From assembly GCF_003363265.1 (NCBI RefSeq), contig NZ_QRBF01000002.1:207826-271825 (forward strand): a stretch of DNA of 64,000 nt, written 5' to 3'. Positions within the stretch are counted from its first letter, which is position 1; each line of letters opens with the position of its first letter. This document shows, piece by piece, positions 44,510 through 55,000 of this stretch. The notes beneath the pieces are model-generated. The model saw nothing but the letters and a program-made list of their open reading frames with translations, was not told where the DNA came from and ran no database searches. A program made the translations under genes and the position numbers. This DNA is from Dyella psychrodurans. GTDB taxonomy: Bacteria > Pseudomonadota > Gammaproteobacteria > Xanthomonadales > Rhodanobacteraceae.

Positions 44510-45454
44510 TCACGCGACGCGGCGACGTTTTGCACTGGCCGACGCTGCGGTGTGCGGATCGAGCAGATCGCTCGGCAGCGACCGGAACACATCGGCAAGC
44601 TGCTTGAGAAATCCACCCATCGCCGAACTCTTGCGCCACAGCATCGCGATACGGCGGCTGGGCGGATGACCGCTGAATTCGACCAGTTGCAGATTCGGCG
44701 CCTGCGCCACGGGCGGTTTCACGGCGAGCGTGGGCAGCAAGGTGATGCCGACATTGGCGGCCACCATCTGGCGCAGCGTCTCCAGGCTCGTGGCGCGAAA
44801 ACCGCTCTTCTCGCCGGCACCCGCCATGTGGCAGACCTCCAGCGCCTGGTCGCGCATGCAGTGGCCGTCTTCCAGCAACAGCAGGCTCTGATCGGAAAGA
44901 TCGTTGAGCTTCAGCTGCGAACGCTTGGCCAGCGGATGCGATTGCGGCACGGCCAGCAGGAAGGGTTCCTCGAACAAAAATTCGGAGTGCAGGCTGTCGT
45001 CGTGGACGGGCAGGGCGAGCACGCCGGCGTCGAGTTTCCCTTCGCGCAGGCGATGCAGCACTGTTTCGGTTTTCTCTTCGACAAGCAGCAATTCGAGGCG
45101 CGGAAAACGACTGTGCACCATCGGGACAACGTGTGGCAGCAAGTACGGCCCCAGCGTGGGGAAAATGCCCAGCCGCACCGTGCCCGATTCCGGATCCACC
45201 GTGCGCCGCGCGATGCCCTTGATCTGCTCGATTTCGTTGAGTACGTCGCGCGCGCGACTGGCGATCTCGCGTCCGACATCCGTCAGCAGCACCTTGCGCG
45301 GCGTGCGCTCGACGAGCGGTACGCCCAGCTCGTCCTCGAGTTTCTTGATCTGCGTGGAGAGCGTGGGCTGGCTGACGAAGCACGCTTCGGCGGCGCGACC
45401 AAAGTGCCGGTGTTCGGCCAGGGATACGAGGTAGTGCAGGTCGCGCAGGTTCAT
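44510..45454 (-). CDS. oxyR: Hydrogen-peroxide sensor OxyR (LysR family)
   Basis: A 314-residue regulator. The N-terminal LysR helix-turn-helix is LAEHRHFGRAAEACFVSQPTLSTQIKKLEDELGVPL. The redox cysteines sit at positions 199 and 208 (EDGHCMRDQALEVCHM), the same numbers as in E. coli OxyR. The start MNLRDLHYL is the family start; a TTG four codons upstream was rejected. It is divergent from ahpC, and the shared gap holds the OxyR-binding site. Confidence 0.97.
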   Translation of the reverse strand: MNLRDLHYLVSLAEHRHFGRAAEACFVSQPTLSTQIKKLEDELGVPLVERTPRKVLLTDVGREIASRARDVLNEIEQIKGIARRTVDPESGTVRLGIFPTLGPYLLPHVVPMVHSRFPRLELLLVEEKTETVLHRLREGKLDAGVLALPVHDDSLHSEFLFEEPFLLAVPQSHPLAKRSQLKLNDLSDQSLLLLEDGHCMRDQALEVCHMAGAGEKSGFRATSLETLRQMVAANVGITLLPTLAVKPPVAQAPNLQLVEFSGHPPSRRIAMLWRKSSAMGGFLKQLADVFRSLPSDLLDPHTAASASAKRRRVA

Positions 45455-45468
45455 CGATGACTCCAATT

Positions 45469-45505
45469 ATAGGCTTCGCCTATGAACCCTATGGTAATAA
45501 TTGAT
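45469..45505. promoter_or_regulatory. OxyR operator between oxyR and ahpC
   Basis: Four half-sites with exact 7-bp spacers: ATAG (45469), CTAT (45480), ATGG (45491) and TGAT (45502), against the consensus ATAG-N7-CTAT-N7-ATAG-N7-CTAT. The first two are perfect; the third has one mismatch and the fourth is weak. The site ends directly beside the ahpC -35 box, the position from which OxyR activates transcription, and lies 15 bp from the oxyR start, which would allow autoregulation. Confidence 0.85.
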
Positions 45506-45534
45506 TTGAACAATGCAAGTGCACCCCCTATCTT
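45506..45534 (+). promoter_or_regulatory. ahpC sigma-70 promoter
   Basis: TTGAAC (45506-45511), a 17-bp spacer and TATCTT (45529-45534). The transcription start would be near 45541, giving a leader of about 60 bases. It abuts the OxyR operator. Confidence 0.7.
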
Positions 45535-45602
45535 TGTACAGGTAGGTGCCGCGGGGTGCGGCGCCTGCGCCCGCTGAAACCCTTATCAATCAGGAGCAAT
45601 AC

Positions 45603-46142
45603 ATGCTGACCATCGGTGACAAGTTCCCGCAGTTCAACGTCCCCGCCACCGTTTCGATCGAAAGTCTCGACAAGGCGTTTCAGAACATCGACAACAACAC
45701 GTACAAGGGCAAGTGGCTGTGCGTGTTCTTCTATCCCAAGGATTTCACCTTCGTGTGCCCGACCGAAATCAAGGGCTTCAGCGATGTGAACCAGCAGTTT
45801 GCCGACCGCGACTGCCAGGTGCTTGCCGCCAGCACCGACTCCGAGTTCGTTCACCTCGCATGGCGCAAGGATCACAAGGATCTGCGCGACCTGAAGTTCC
45901 CGATGCTGGCCGACATCAAGAAGGACCTCAGCAACGCGCTGGGCATCCTGACCGAAGACGGCGTGGCCCAGCGCGCCACGTTCCTGGTCGATCCGCAAGG
46001 CGTCATCCGCTTCGTCTACGTGACCGACGGTTCCGTCGGCCGCAACCCGGCCGAAGTGCTGCGCGTGCTCGACGCCCTGCAGACCGACGAACTGTGCCCC
46101 TGCAACTGGAGCCAGGGCGACGAGACCCTCAAGGTCGCCTGA
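45603..46142 (+). CDS. ahpC: Alkyl hydroperoxide reductase subunit C (2-Cys peroxiredoxin)
   Basis: A 179-residue peroxiredoxin reducing H2O2, organic peroxides and peroxynitrite. The peroxidatic Cys52 is in DFTFVCPTEIKGF; the resolving Cys165 is in ELCPCNWSQG, where an extra Cys167 replaces the usual Ala. AGGAG lies 6 bp upstream of the ATG. It is controlled by the adjacent OxyR site. No ahpF is beside it; ahpD follows about 170 bp downstream. Confidence 0.97.
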   Translation: MLTIGDKFPQFNVPATVSIESLDKAFQNIDNNTYKGKWLCVFFYPKDFTFVCPTEIKGFSDVNQQFADRDCQVLAASTDSEFVHLAWRKDHKDLRDLKFPMLADIKKDLSNALGILTEDGVAQRATFLVDPQGVIRFVYVTDGSVGRNPAEVLRVLDALQTDELCPCNWSQGDETLKVA

Positions 46143-46206
46143 TTCCAGTTACCGCCAGCACTCCGCGCCGCTCATCCCCCTCCCCATCGGAGCGCGCGGA
46201 GTCGTC

Positions 46207-46242
46207 GCGGCGGCGAAGTTCGCTTCGCCGCCGCTTTTTTTT
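46207..46242 (+). terminator. Strong terminator after ahpC
   Basis: Twelve-bp perfect arms (GCGGCGGCGAAG / CTTCGCCGCCGC), a TTCG loop and eight Ts. It would largely separate ahpC from ahpD transcription. Confidence 0.92.
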
Positions 46243-46311
46243 CTTGCTGCGAACGCTTGAGGCCACGCGTGGGCTTCCGGCTCGCATGCCGAAAATTCAA
46301 AGAGGTGTCCC

Positions 46312-46851
46312 ATGAGCCTTGCCGACCTGAAAGCCCAACTGCCCGATTACGCGAAGGACCTGCGGCTTAATCTCGAATCCGTGCTGAGCGAAGGCGGTGC
46401 ACCGGGTCTGACGAACAAGCAGATTTTCGTGATCGCACTCGCTTCGGCGATCGCGTCGCGCTACAAGCCGCTCACTGCTGCGATCGCTGAAGAAGCGGCC
46501 AAGTATGCGAGCGCGGAAGAACTCAACGGTGCTCGCGTCGCCGCGGCGATCATGGGCATGAACAACATCTACTATCGCTTCCTGCACCTGGTTGAAGAAC
46601 CGGAATACGGCACGCTGCGTGCGGGCCTGCGCATGAACGCGATGTCCAATCCAGGTGGTTCTAAAGTCGACTTCGAACTCGCATCGCTCGCCGTGTCTGC
46701 GGTGAATGGCTGCGGCATGTGCCTGGAATCGCACGAGAAGACACTGCGTAAGCACGGTCTTTCTGCGCAGCCGATTCAGAGCGCCGCGCGCATCGCCGCG
46801 GTGATTCATGCTGCTGCGGTTGCACTCGAACAAGCCGACGTCGCCGGTTAA
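46312..46851 (+). CDS. ahpD: AhpD-like alkylhydroperoxidase (carboxymuconolactone decarboxylase family)
   Basis: A 179-residue helical protein with the AhpD active site in ELASLAVSAVNGCGMCLESHEKTLRKHG: CGMC thiols plus the preceding Glu and following His expected for the proton relay. The length matches mycobacterial AhpD (177). In actinobacteria AhpD, with lipoamide, reduces AhpC in place of AhpF. It sits next to ahpC, but a strong terminator between them implies its own or read-through transcription. Confidence 0.92.
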   Translation: MSLADLKAQLPDYAKDLRLNLESVLSEGGAPGLTNKQIFVIALASAIASRYKPLTAAIAEEAAKYASAEELNGARVAAAIMGMNNIYYRFLHLVEEPEYGTLRAGLRMNAMSNPGGSKVDFELASLAVSAVNGCGMCLESHEKTLRKHGLSAQPIQSAARIAAVIHAAAVALEQADVAG

Positions 46852-46872
46852 ACACGTAATAGCACGGAAAAT

Positions 46873-46904
46873 AAAAACCCCGGCACATGTGCCGGGGTTT
46901 TTTT
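46873..46904 (+). terminator. Terminator after ahpD
   Basis: A long perfect palindromic stem (AAAAACCCCGGCAC / GTGCCGGGGTTTTT around a minimal loop) ending in a T-run. It also reads as a terminator for the convergent protease gene. Confidence 0.9.
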
Positions 46905-46933
46905 ATGCAGCGTGTGCAGCGTGAAAGCGCCGA

Positions 46934-48886
46934 TTACGGGTTGTAGTCCGCCAGCACCGAGATGTTGCTATAGCTGCCCTGCGGCGCGGTTACAAGTATG
47001 TAGTACGTGGTCGCTTGCGGTTGCGGAATAACTACCGCTTCGCTGGTGCCGGGCTTGATCGAGCTGAAATCCGCATTGCTGCCGTTAGCGGACGGGGCGC
47101 TGCCGGCCTTCACGTACAAGCCCACGTTGCCCGAACCGCCAAGGGTGCGGATGTTCAGCGTCGTGGCACCTGCTGGCACGACGATCGAGTACAGATTGCT
47201 GGTGGTGGAGCTCTGGCCGGACAGCAACACACCCTTAGTCAGCGGCGTGGCGCTTGGAGCAGTTCCGCCACCGTTAGCCAATGCAAGGTTGACCGCGGCG
47301 TAAGCATCGACAATACCTGCGCCAATCGGATGGTCTTCGGCGACAGGGAACGCTCGTGCCGACTTCACAACCACGTTGGTGATTTGAGCGGGGGTAAGCG
47401 CTTGCGCGCCAGCAGCCTTCACAGCACCATCGATCATGGCTACGGTGCCGGTAACTTGGGGTGCGGCCTGCGAAGTGCCTGCCATGCCGCCATAAGCCTC
47501 AGCTGGATCGGCAGGATAAATGGGTGTTGTCGCGCCCAAATTCACAGCCTGCCAGATGAAGCCATTGTCCACGATCTGGCCTGACGAGGCATCGTTGGCA
47601 TAAATGCCGCCGCCCGGAGCCGAAATCGTAATGCCACTGCCGTAGTTGGAATAGAACGCGCGCTTGCCCGTGATGCCGTTGGAGGCGACTGCGATGACGC
47701 CCGGGCAGCTTGCCGGTGTGAAGTTGGCAACATCCGCCGCGCTGTTGCCAGCAGCCACCACCACCGTGGTGCCACGGCTGATTGCATCTTGGATAGCAGC
47801 GTATTCGGGGGTGGTGGCATCGCACGTCCCGCTACCGCCGAGGCTCATGTTGATAACTTGAGCCGGTTGCGCCAGATCAGGCACGCCATTGATGTGACCA
47901 CCGGATGCCCATTCGATGGCGTCGGAAATGTCGGAATCGTAGCCGCCGCAGTGGCCCAGTACGCGCACGGGCAGGACCTTGGCGTTGTAGGCAATACCGG
48001 CCATGCCGATGCCGTTGTTGGTGAGTTCAGCGACTTCGCCGGACACCACCGTACCGTGCCAGCTGCTTGGCTCACCATCGGCGGGGTTGTTCGAACCGTA
48101 GCATTCTTGCAGATAGGGTTGCGTGTTATCCCAGTCGCCAAGGTCCCAGCCGCCCGGCACGCGATCGTCCGTGGGGCGGCCGGAGACGAACGAATCGGTG
48201 ATGAAGTCGTATCCGATATTGTTGGTGGCCAGCGAATAATCCAGGTCGGGGTGCTGCGTAATACCGGTGTCGATCACGGCTACGGTGATGCCGGTGCCAT
48301 CGGCGATATTCCACGCATTGTTGACGTCGGCCCCGCCCGTTGGATTGAAGAAATACCACTGGTACTCCTCGTAGTACGGGTCATCAGGCGTAAAGGCTTG
48401 TAGTGCCGCATTAGCCTGTGCATTCATTGCAGCGGGTGCGGGAATGTCTTTGACCCGGTACATCTTGTAATCCGGCTGCACGTGCGCAACCGACGGGTCA
48501 GCAGTGAGCTGTGCCATCAGCGTGTTCGCTTCGCTCTGATTGAGCTTGCGCGAGGTGCGGACCAGATCGGAACCGACAGCGAGCTTGCGTTGGTACGACG
48601 CCGACACGGCGGCCACCGTGGCGCCGCCCGTGGACGAAATCGTCGCACGGTCCAGACCGGCACGGCTGATGGCAGCCTTGACGTTTTGCAGAGCAGCGGT
48701 GCTGCTGCTGCGCTGAGTCGTGCCGTCTTTGTAGGTAACGATGAAACGATCATAGGTTTGATTCGCCTGACCAACGCCGACAAACTTGGCCGATAGCGTG
48801 GGTGCATCAGCAGCATGAATCGCCGATGCGGACAAGAACAAAGCGGCAGCCAACGCGCCGAAACGAAGTGTGTGAAGTGACTTCAT
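46934..48886 (-). CDS. Secreted subtilisin-like (S8) serine protease with PPC-type C-terminal domain
   Basis: A 650-residue protein: signal peptide (1-26, ending IHAADA), propeptide-like region (about 40-145), S8 catalytic domain with Asp206 (VAVIDTGITQHPDLD), His277 (SSWHGTVVSGEVA), oxyanion Asn381 (VVAAGNSAA) and Ser472 (GGMAGTSQAAPQVTG). A C-terminal pre-peptidase domain of the PPC type follows (about 565-650; TSNLYSIVVPAGATTLNIRTLGGSGNVGLYVKAG and TTYYILVTAPQGSYSNISVLADY), usually removed after secretion. Start chosen at the signal peptide. It lies 149 bp downstream of the giant adhesin gene on the same strand, separated by hairpins. Confidence 0.94.
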   Translation of the reverse strand: MKSLHTLRFGALAAALFLSASAIHAADAPTLSAKFVGVGQANQTYDRFIVTYKDGTTQRSSSTAALQNVKAAISRAGLDRATISSTGGATVAAVSASYQRKLAVGSDLVRTSRKLNQSEANTLMAQLTADPSVAHVQPDYKMYRVKDIPAPAAMNAQANAALQAFTPDDPYYEEYQWYFFNPTGGADVNNAWNIADGTGITVAVIDTGITQHPDLDYSLATNNIGYDFITDSFVSGRPTDDRVPGGWDLGDWDNTQPYLQECYGSNNPADGEPSSWHGTVVSGEVAELTNNGIGMAGIAYNAKVLPVRVLGHCGGYDSDISDAIEWASGGHINGVPDLAQPAQVINMSLGGSGTCDATTPEYAAIQDAISRGTTVVVAAGNSAADVANFTPASCPGVIAVASNGITGKRAFYSNYGSGITISAPGGGIYANDASSGQIVDNGFIWQAVNLGATTPIYPADPAEAYGGMAGTSQAAPQVTGTVAMIDGAVKAAGAQALTPAQITNVVVKSARAFPVAEDHPIGAGIVDAYAAVNLALANGGGTAPSATPLTKGVLLSGQSSTTSNLYSIVVPAGATTLNIRTLGGSGNVGLYVKAGSAPSANGSNADFSSIKPGTSEAVVIPQPQATTYYILVTAPQGSYSNISVLADYNP

Positions 48887-48967
48887 GACACATGGATCCT
48901 TGAAGTGAGGCCTGGGACTATCCGCGTCCAGGGTGAAATGGCGGACGATGCGCAATCGTCCGGTTCT

Positions 48968-49029
48968 CGCCATGCCGTGAACGGCATGGCGATGTGCAAG
49001 CGCCCTCTCCCCTCGCGCGAAGAGGGCGC
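48968..49029 (-). terminator. Tandem hairpins between the adhesin and protease genes
   Basis: Two stems downstream of the adhesin stop (minus strand): 9-bp arms GCGCCCTCT / AGAGGGCGC at 49000-49029, and an 11-bp nearly loopless palindrome (CGCCATGCCGT / ACGGCATGGCG) at 48968-48991. Neither has a T-tract. They probably end the 7.7-kb adhesin transcript or protect its 3' end. Confidence 0.55.
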
Positions 49030-49035
49030 AATTCG

Positions 49036-52000
49036 TTACCAGCCGAAGCTGACGCCGACCGTGCCGCTGGATTCGCCACCACCGGCAATCGAGCCGCCGA
49101 TCAGCACGGCGCCGTTACCCGAAATGCGATGAGCGAGGCCAACCGCCAGCGCTCCCTGACCGGCGTAGGTACCGGCTGCCGCACTCACGCGATTGTCGGT
49201 GCCCGGTGCCGCCGCAATGGCGCCGGCCATACCGGCCATCGCCGTGCCCATGGCGCCCACGCGATTCAAGCGCAGGTTGACCGAGTGGAACTGGCTGTTC
49301 ACCGAGTCGCGGAACGCGTTGAAGTTGTCACTGGTGACCAGGCCTGCGGTCTTTTGATCGGTATACGCATTGGCGGAGCTCAGTGTTTGTGTATCACCGG
49401 CATCGGCGTACGACTGCGCAGCGTCGATGGCACTTTGCGTAGCTGCCGCCACTTGGCTGACGTTGGCTGCATCGGTGGCGTTGACCCCCGCGGCGACGTT
49501 GGTGATCTGACGTTCCGCACCGACGCTACCCACCGATACCGTGTTGGCTTGATCAGCGACCGAGCCGGCACCGACCGCGACGGCATTCGATGCGGTGACC
49601 TGACTACCCTGACCGATAGCGGTACCGGACGATGCGGTGACATTGCTGTCCGCACCCACTGATGTGGCATTCGAAGCCGTGCTGGCAATTTGTGCATTAG
49701 TGCCCGCGATGGTGTTCGTATCCGTGATGCTTGCCGCTTGTGTCGTGCTGGTGCTTGGGACGTTGCTGCTTGTTGCCGGCACGAGTGTGCTGCTGCTCGT
49801 GCCTAGACTGCTCACCTGGGTTTCGAGACTTCCGACGCGTCCATTCAACGAATTGATGCTGTTGAGGGCACCTGTCATGGCGCCGTCCAGGGCACTAAAC
49901 GCGCCGCTCACGTTGTTGAACATGTTGCCTTGGATGCTGAATTGCGGCAGGCCCATCATGCCGTTGGCATCCATGGCGACATTGCCCCCGATGGCGGCGG
50001 CCAGCGACTTGTACTGGTTCACGTTCACTGCATCCGTGCTGTTCAGGCCGGCTGCGACGTTGGTGAGTGTCGTTCCGCTGTTACCGCCGAACGTGATCGA
50101 GGCCTGGTTGCTACCTGCATCGTAAGCAAGGGCTGAAACGGTGTTGCCGCTGGCATCCATCAGACCTGCCTGCTTGAGCTGAGCAACGTTGACCGCATCG
50201 GTGTTCTGGGTGCCTGCCTTGACGTTCGTGATCTGACGTTCGCTACCTACGCGGCCCACGGAGACCGTGTTGTCGCGATCGGCAAAGCTGCCGTTGCCCA
50301 GCGCCACGCTGTTGTAGCCAGTGCTCAAGCTGTTGGCACCCAGTGCCATGCTGGCATTGCCAATGGCGGTTGCGCCAAACCCGAGCGCAGTGCTTTGCAC
50401 GCCCATCGCCGTGCTCGTTGCGCCTATAGCCACCGTGCCATCGGTAGTTGCCTTGGCATTGGCGCCGCTAGCAACCGACTGCGTGCCGCTGGCGCTGGCG
50501 TCGTCGGTACCATCGTTCATGCCATTGGCTTTGAAGTAGCGATTGGTTTGGGTGCCGGCATTGGCCACCGCATCCAGCTGCGACTTGTTCACCGCATCGG
50601 TGGCTTGGGTACCGGCAGCCACGTTGGTGATCTGGCGTTCGTCGCCGGCACTGCCCACAGAGACACTCATGTCGCGATCGGCCACTGACAGGTTGCCCAA
50701 CGCGACGGAGCGGCTGCCTTCGCTTAGTGCACCCGTGCCAATCGCCACACTACGATCGGCTTGGGCTTGCGCACCGGCTCCTAGCGCAGTGGAGGCGAAT
50801 CCACCCGCATAAGTGTTGGCGACATAAATGTCGTTACCTACAACATCGCCATAGATGCCGCCAATGGCCGTGCTGGACTGCCCCGACACACTGGCGAGCG
50901 TACCGATGGCGACGGAGTTGCTGGCATTTGCACCGGTGCTTGCAGCGACGCCCATGGCGATGGAAGCTGGGCCGTGAGCTTCCGACGCCAGACCGATGGC
51001 AATGCCGCCACTTGCCGCGCTATCTACATAAGATTCAGCGCCCAGAGCCAGCGAACCATCTGCCTGCGCATTGGCGGTGTAACCGAATGCACTCGCTTCC
51101 AAACCGCTGGCATTGGCTTGCTGGCCTGCGGCGATACTGTTGTCGCCGATAGCCGAGCTGCCATAGCCGACGGCGGTGCTGAAATTACCAATGGCGTTGG
51201 CGCCGCTGCCAAAGGCTGAGCTGCCCATGCCCATGGCGAAGCTGCCCGAGCCGGCGGCAGTGGCGTACTGACCACTGGCGATCGCATCGTCATTACCGTT
51301 GCCGGTGGCGGCGAAGTAATGGCTGGCGGCACCGACGCTGTCGGAGAGCGCATCCAACTGCGACTTGTTCACCGCATCGGTGTCTTCGGTGCCTGCGGCC
51401 ACGTTGGTGATCTGGCGTGTGACAGCGTTGTGCTCGACGCCATAACCATCCGTCCAAGCCGAATCGGCACCGACCGAGACGGTGTTCGCCCGATCAGCAT
51501 ACGAACCCGAACCCAGCGCCACTGCATTCGTAGCACCGTAAGCCACTTCGCTGCTTTCGCCGATGGCGGTGCCGTTGCTGTCGAAGCTGAAGGTATTGGC
51601 ACCGATCACGGTGCTCTTGGGTGCCCAGCTCGCGATGTAGCTGCCTGCCCCGACCGTTGTGGCGCGATAAGCGTTAGCTCCCGCATTGGAGCCCACTGCA
51701 GTGATTTCATCCACCGTATAGCCACTGCCTGCACCTGCGCCCAGTGCGGTTGAGTTGTTGCCCAGCACCCACGCCCCGGAGCCGGCTGCCAACGTGTTAT
51801 AGCCAATGGCCGAGGCAGCGCCACCCAGAGCAGTGGAGAACATGCCAGTAGCCGTGCTGGCCCAACCCAAGGCGACCGTGCCGAGATTGGCCGTCTGCGC
51901 CCGTTCGCCGATGGCGATGCTGCGAACGCCGTTGGCTTGGCTGTTCAGGCCCATGGCTATCGAGGACCAGCTGGTGGAAGCACTGTTGGAACCGATGGCG

Positions 52001-55000
52001 ATGGCGTTGTAGTACGACGCGGATGCCCCGCCACCCAGCGCCAGCGACTGGTCACCGCTGGCCTGCGCATTCGCACCCATGGCAATAGCGCTGTCGCCGA
52101 GTGCCGCGCTGCCATAGCCGGAGGCAACGCTGTATTGACCGATGGCATTGGCACCACTGCCGAAGGCCGACGCACCATCGCCCATCGCAAAGCTGCCCGA
52201 GCCGGCGGCGGTAGCGTACTGGCCGCTGGCGATCGCATCGTCGTTACCTTGGCCGGTGGCGGCGAAGTAATGACTGGCGGAGCCAACGCTGTCGGAGAGT
52301 GCATCCAACTGCGACTTGTTGACCGCATCGGTGGCCTGGGTACCGACGGCCACGTTGGTGATCTGACGCTCGTTGCCAACGCTACCCACCGAAAGAGTGT
52401 TGTCGCGGTCGGCTACCGAACGTGCTCCCAGTGCGATGGAGTTGATGCCCGTTACGGCGGTCGAATTACCGATCGCCACGCTCTCCGCCGTCAGGCCGTA
52501 GTAGCCGGCATACGGACCAAGCGCTACCGAATTGGCGCCGTAGGTAGTTGCTGCGAAGCCGAGCGCGACACTGGTCTTGCCGCCGGCTTGGGCTGCCGGG
52601 CCCAAGGCCATCGAATAGGTTCCGGTGCTCATCGTGGGACGAACGATGATGCTGTGGCTAACGTTATCGACAAGCGCGCCTGTCGAGCCTATCGCCATGC
52701 TCGACGACCCATTAGCCGTGGCATAGGCACCCATGGCAATGCTGCCGCTGGCGCTGCTGCCTACGGTGGCAGCCGAACCGATGGCGATGCCGCTGTAAGA
52801 ATTGGTGCCCACGGAGGCGCCATAGCCGTACGCCTGGCCGAAATTCGCAGTGCTGTCCACCGCGCCGCCGGCAACCGCCACGGAGTTGTAGCCCAGCGCC
52901 TGCGAGCTGCTACCCAGCGCAGTGCTCATAGTGCCATTCGCCGTTGCGTTGTTGCCAAGGGCGACACTGCTGTCGCCGATGGCCGAGCTGCCATAGCCGG
53001 TGGCGGTGCTGAAATTGCCAATAGCGTTGGCACCACTGCCGAAGGCCGATGCACCATTGCCCATCGCGAAGCTGCCCGAACCGGCGGCGGTGCCGTACTG
53101 GCCACTGGCGATCGCATCGTCGTTGCCTTGGCCGTTGGCGGCGAAATAGTGGGTGGCATCGCTTACGCCGTTAGCCACGTCATCCAGCTGCGACTTGTTG
53201 ACCGCATCGGTACCTTGGGTGCCGGCGGCCACGTTGGTGATCTGGCGTTCGTGTCCGACGCGGCCCACCGATACCGCGTTGGCACGGTTGGCGATGGAGT
53301 TGGCGCCCAGCGCCACGCTGCCGGTGGTGAGCGCTTGCGCGCTGTAGCCAAGTGCCATCGCATTGTCCGCCTGCGCACGGCTGACATTGCCGAGTGCGGT
53401 GGAATTGACGCCACTGGCGGACGAGCCACTACCAACTGCCGTGGAACTTTGGCCGTAAGCGAACGAGCTTGCGCCAACGGCCGTAGCATTGCCGCCGATG
53501 GCGTAGCTTGCCACGCCCAACGCTGCCGCATTGTCCCCGGTTGCCAAAGCTAAAGCACCTTGGGCAAGGGAGTAGTTGCCGGCGGCTTGAGCGCCAGCAC
53601 CGGTAGCGGTGCTGAAATTACCCGTGGCCGCGCTGTATGACCCGGCTGCCGTCGCCCTCACACCCGTGGCGATGGCATCGTCGCTGCCGTCGTTGTTGCC
53701 GTTGGCTTTGAAGTAATGCTGTGCGTCGCTGACGTTGCCGGCCAAGGTATCCAACTGCGACTTGTTGACCGCATCGGTGGCCTGCGTACCGGCCGCCACG
53801 TTAGTGATCTGGCGTTCGGCACCTGCGCTGCCGACGGAGACGGTACTGTCACGATCGGCGACGGAGTTCGAGCCCAGCGCAACGCTGTTGTTCGCTATCG
53901 CGGCGCTGCCGTAACCCACGGCACTGCTGTAGCTACCGATAGCATTGGCGCCACTGCCGAAGGCTGATGCGCCATCGTCCATCGCGAAGCTGCCCGAACC
54001 CGCGGCGGTGGCGTATTGACCGCTGGCGATCGCATCGTCGTTGCCTTGGCCGTTGGCGGCGAAATAGTGAGTGGCATCGCTCACGCCGTTAGCCACGTCA
54101 TCCAGCTGCGACTTGTTGACCGCGTCGGTGTCTTGGGTGCCGGCAGCCACGTTGGTGATCTGGCGTTCGTGTCCCACGCGGCCCACCGATACTGCGTTGG
54201 CACGGTTCGCGATGGAGTTGGCACCCAGCGCCACACTGCCTGCAGTGAGCGCTTGCGCGTTGTAGCCCAGTGCCATCGCATTGCGTGCCAGCGCGTAGCT
54301 GTCAACGCCGAGCGCGGTGGAATTGACGCCATTGGCGAACGAGGAGCCGCCCACTGCCGTGGAGCTTTGGCCGTAAGCGTAGGCGCCTCCGCCGACGGCC
54401 GTACTACCGTCGCCGCTGGCGAGGCTTGCCATGCCCAACGCGACCGACATGTCCCCGCCGGCGAATGCGTAGGCACCTTGGGCGAGAGAGGTGACGCCGG
54501 CGGCTTGAGCACCGATACCGGTGGCGGTGCTGTAATTGCCGCTGGCCACGCTGTCTGCCCCGGCCGCCGTCGATTTTATCCCCGTCGCACTCGCATCGTC
54601 GCTGCCATCGTTGTTGCCATTGGCTTTGAAGTAACGCTGTGCACCGCCGATGTTGCTGGCCAAGTCATCCAACTGCGACTTGTTCACCGCATCGGTGGCC
54701 TGCGTGCCGGCCGCCACGTTGGTGATCTGGCGTTCGTGTCCCGCGCTGCCCACGGATACCGAGTTGGCGCGGTTCGCGATGGAGTTGGCACCCAGCGCCA
54801 CACTGCCTGCAGTGAGCGCTTGCGCGTTGTAGCCCAGTGCCATCGCATTGCGCGCCTGCGCATAGCTGTCTGTGCCGAGCGCGGTGGCATTGACGCCATT
54901 GGCGAACGCGTCATAGCCGACCGCCGTGGAACCTTGGCCGTAAGCGAAGGAGAATCCGCCAATAGCCGTGGAATTTTGGCCGTAAGCGAAGGAGTCTTCG

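Noticed and set aside
51937-53553. 538-codon open frame on the plus strand, one of several opposite the adhesin gene
   Set aside because: These frames follow the periodicity of the adhesin repeats on the other strand and encode low-complexity Arg/Gly/Ala sequence.
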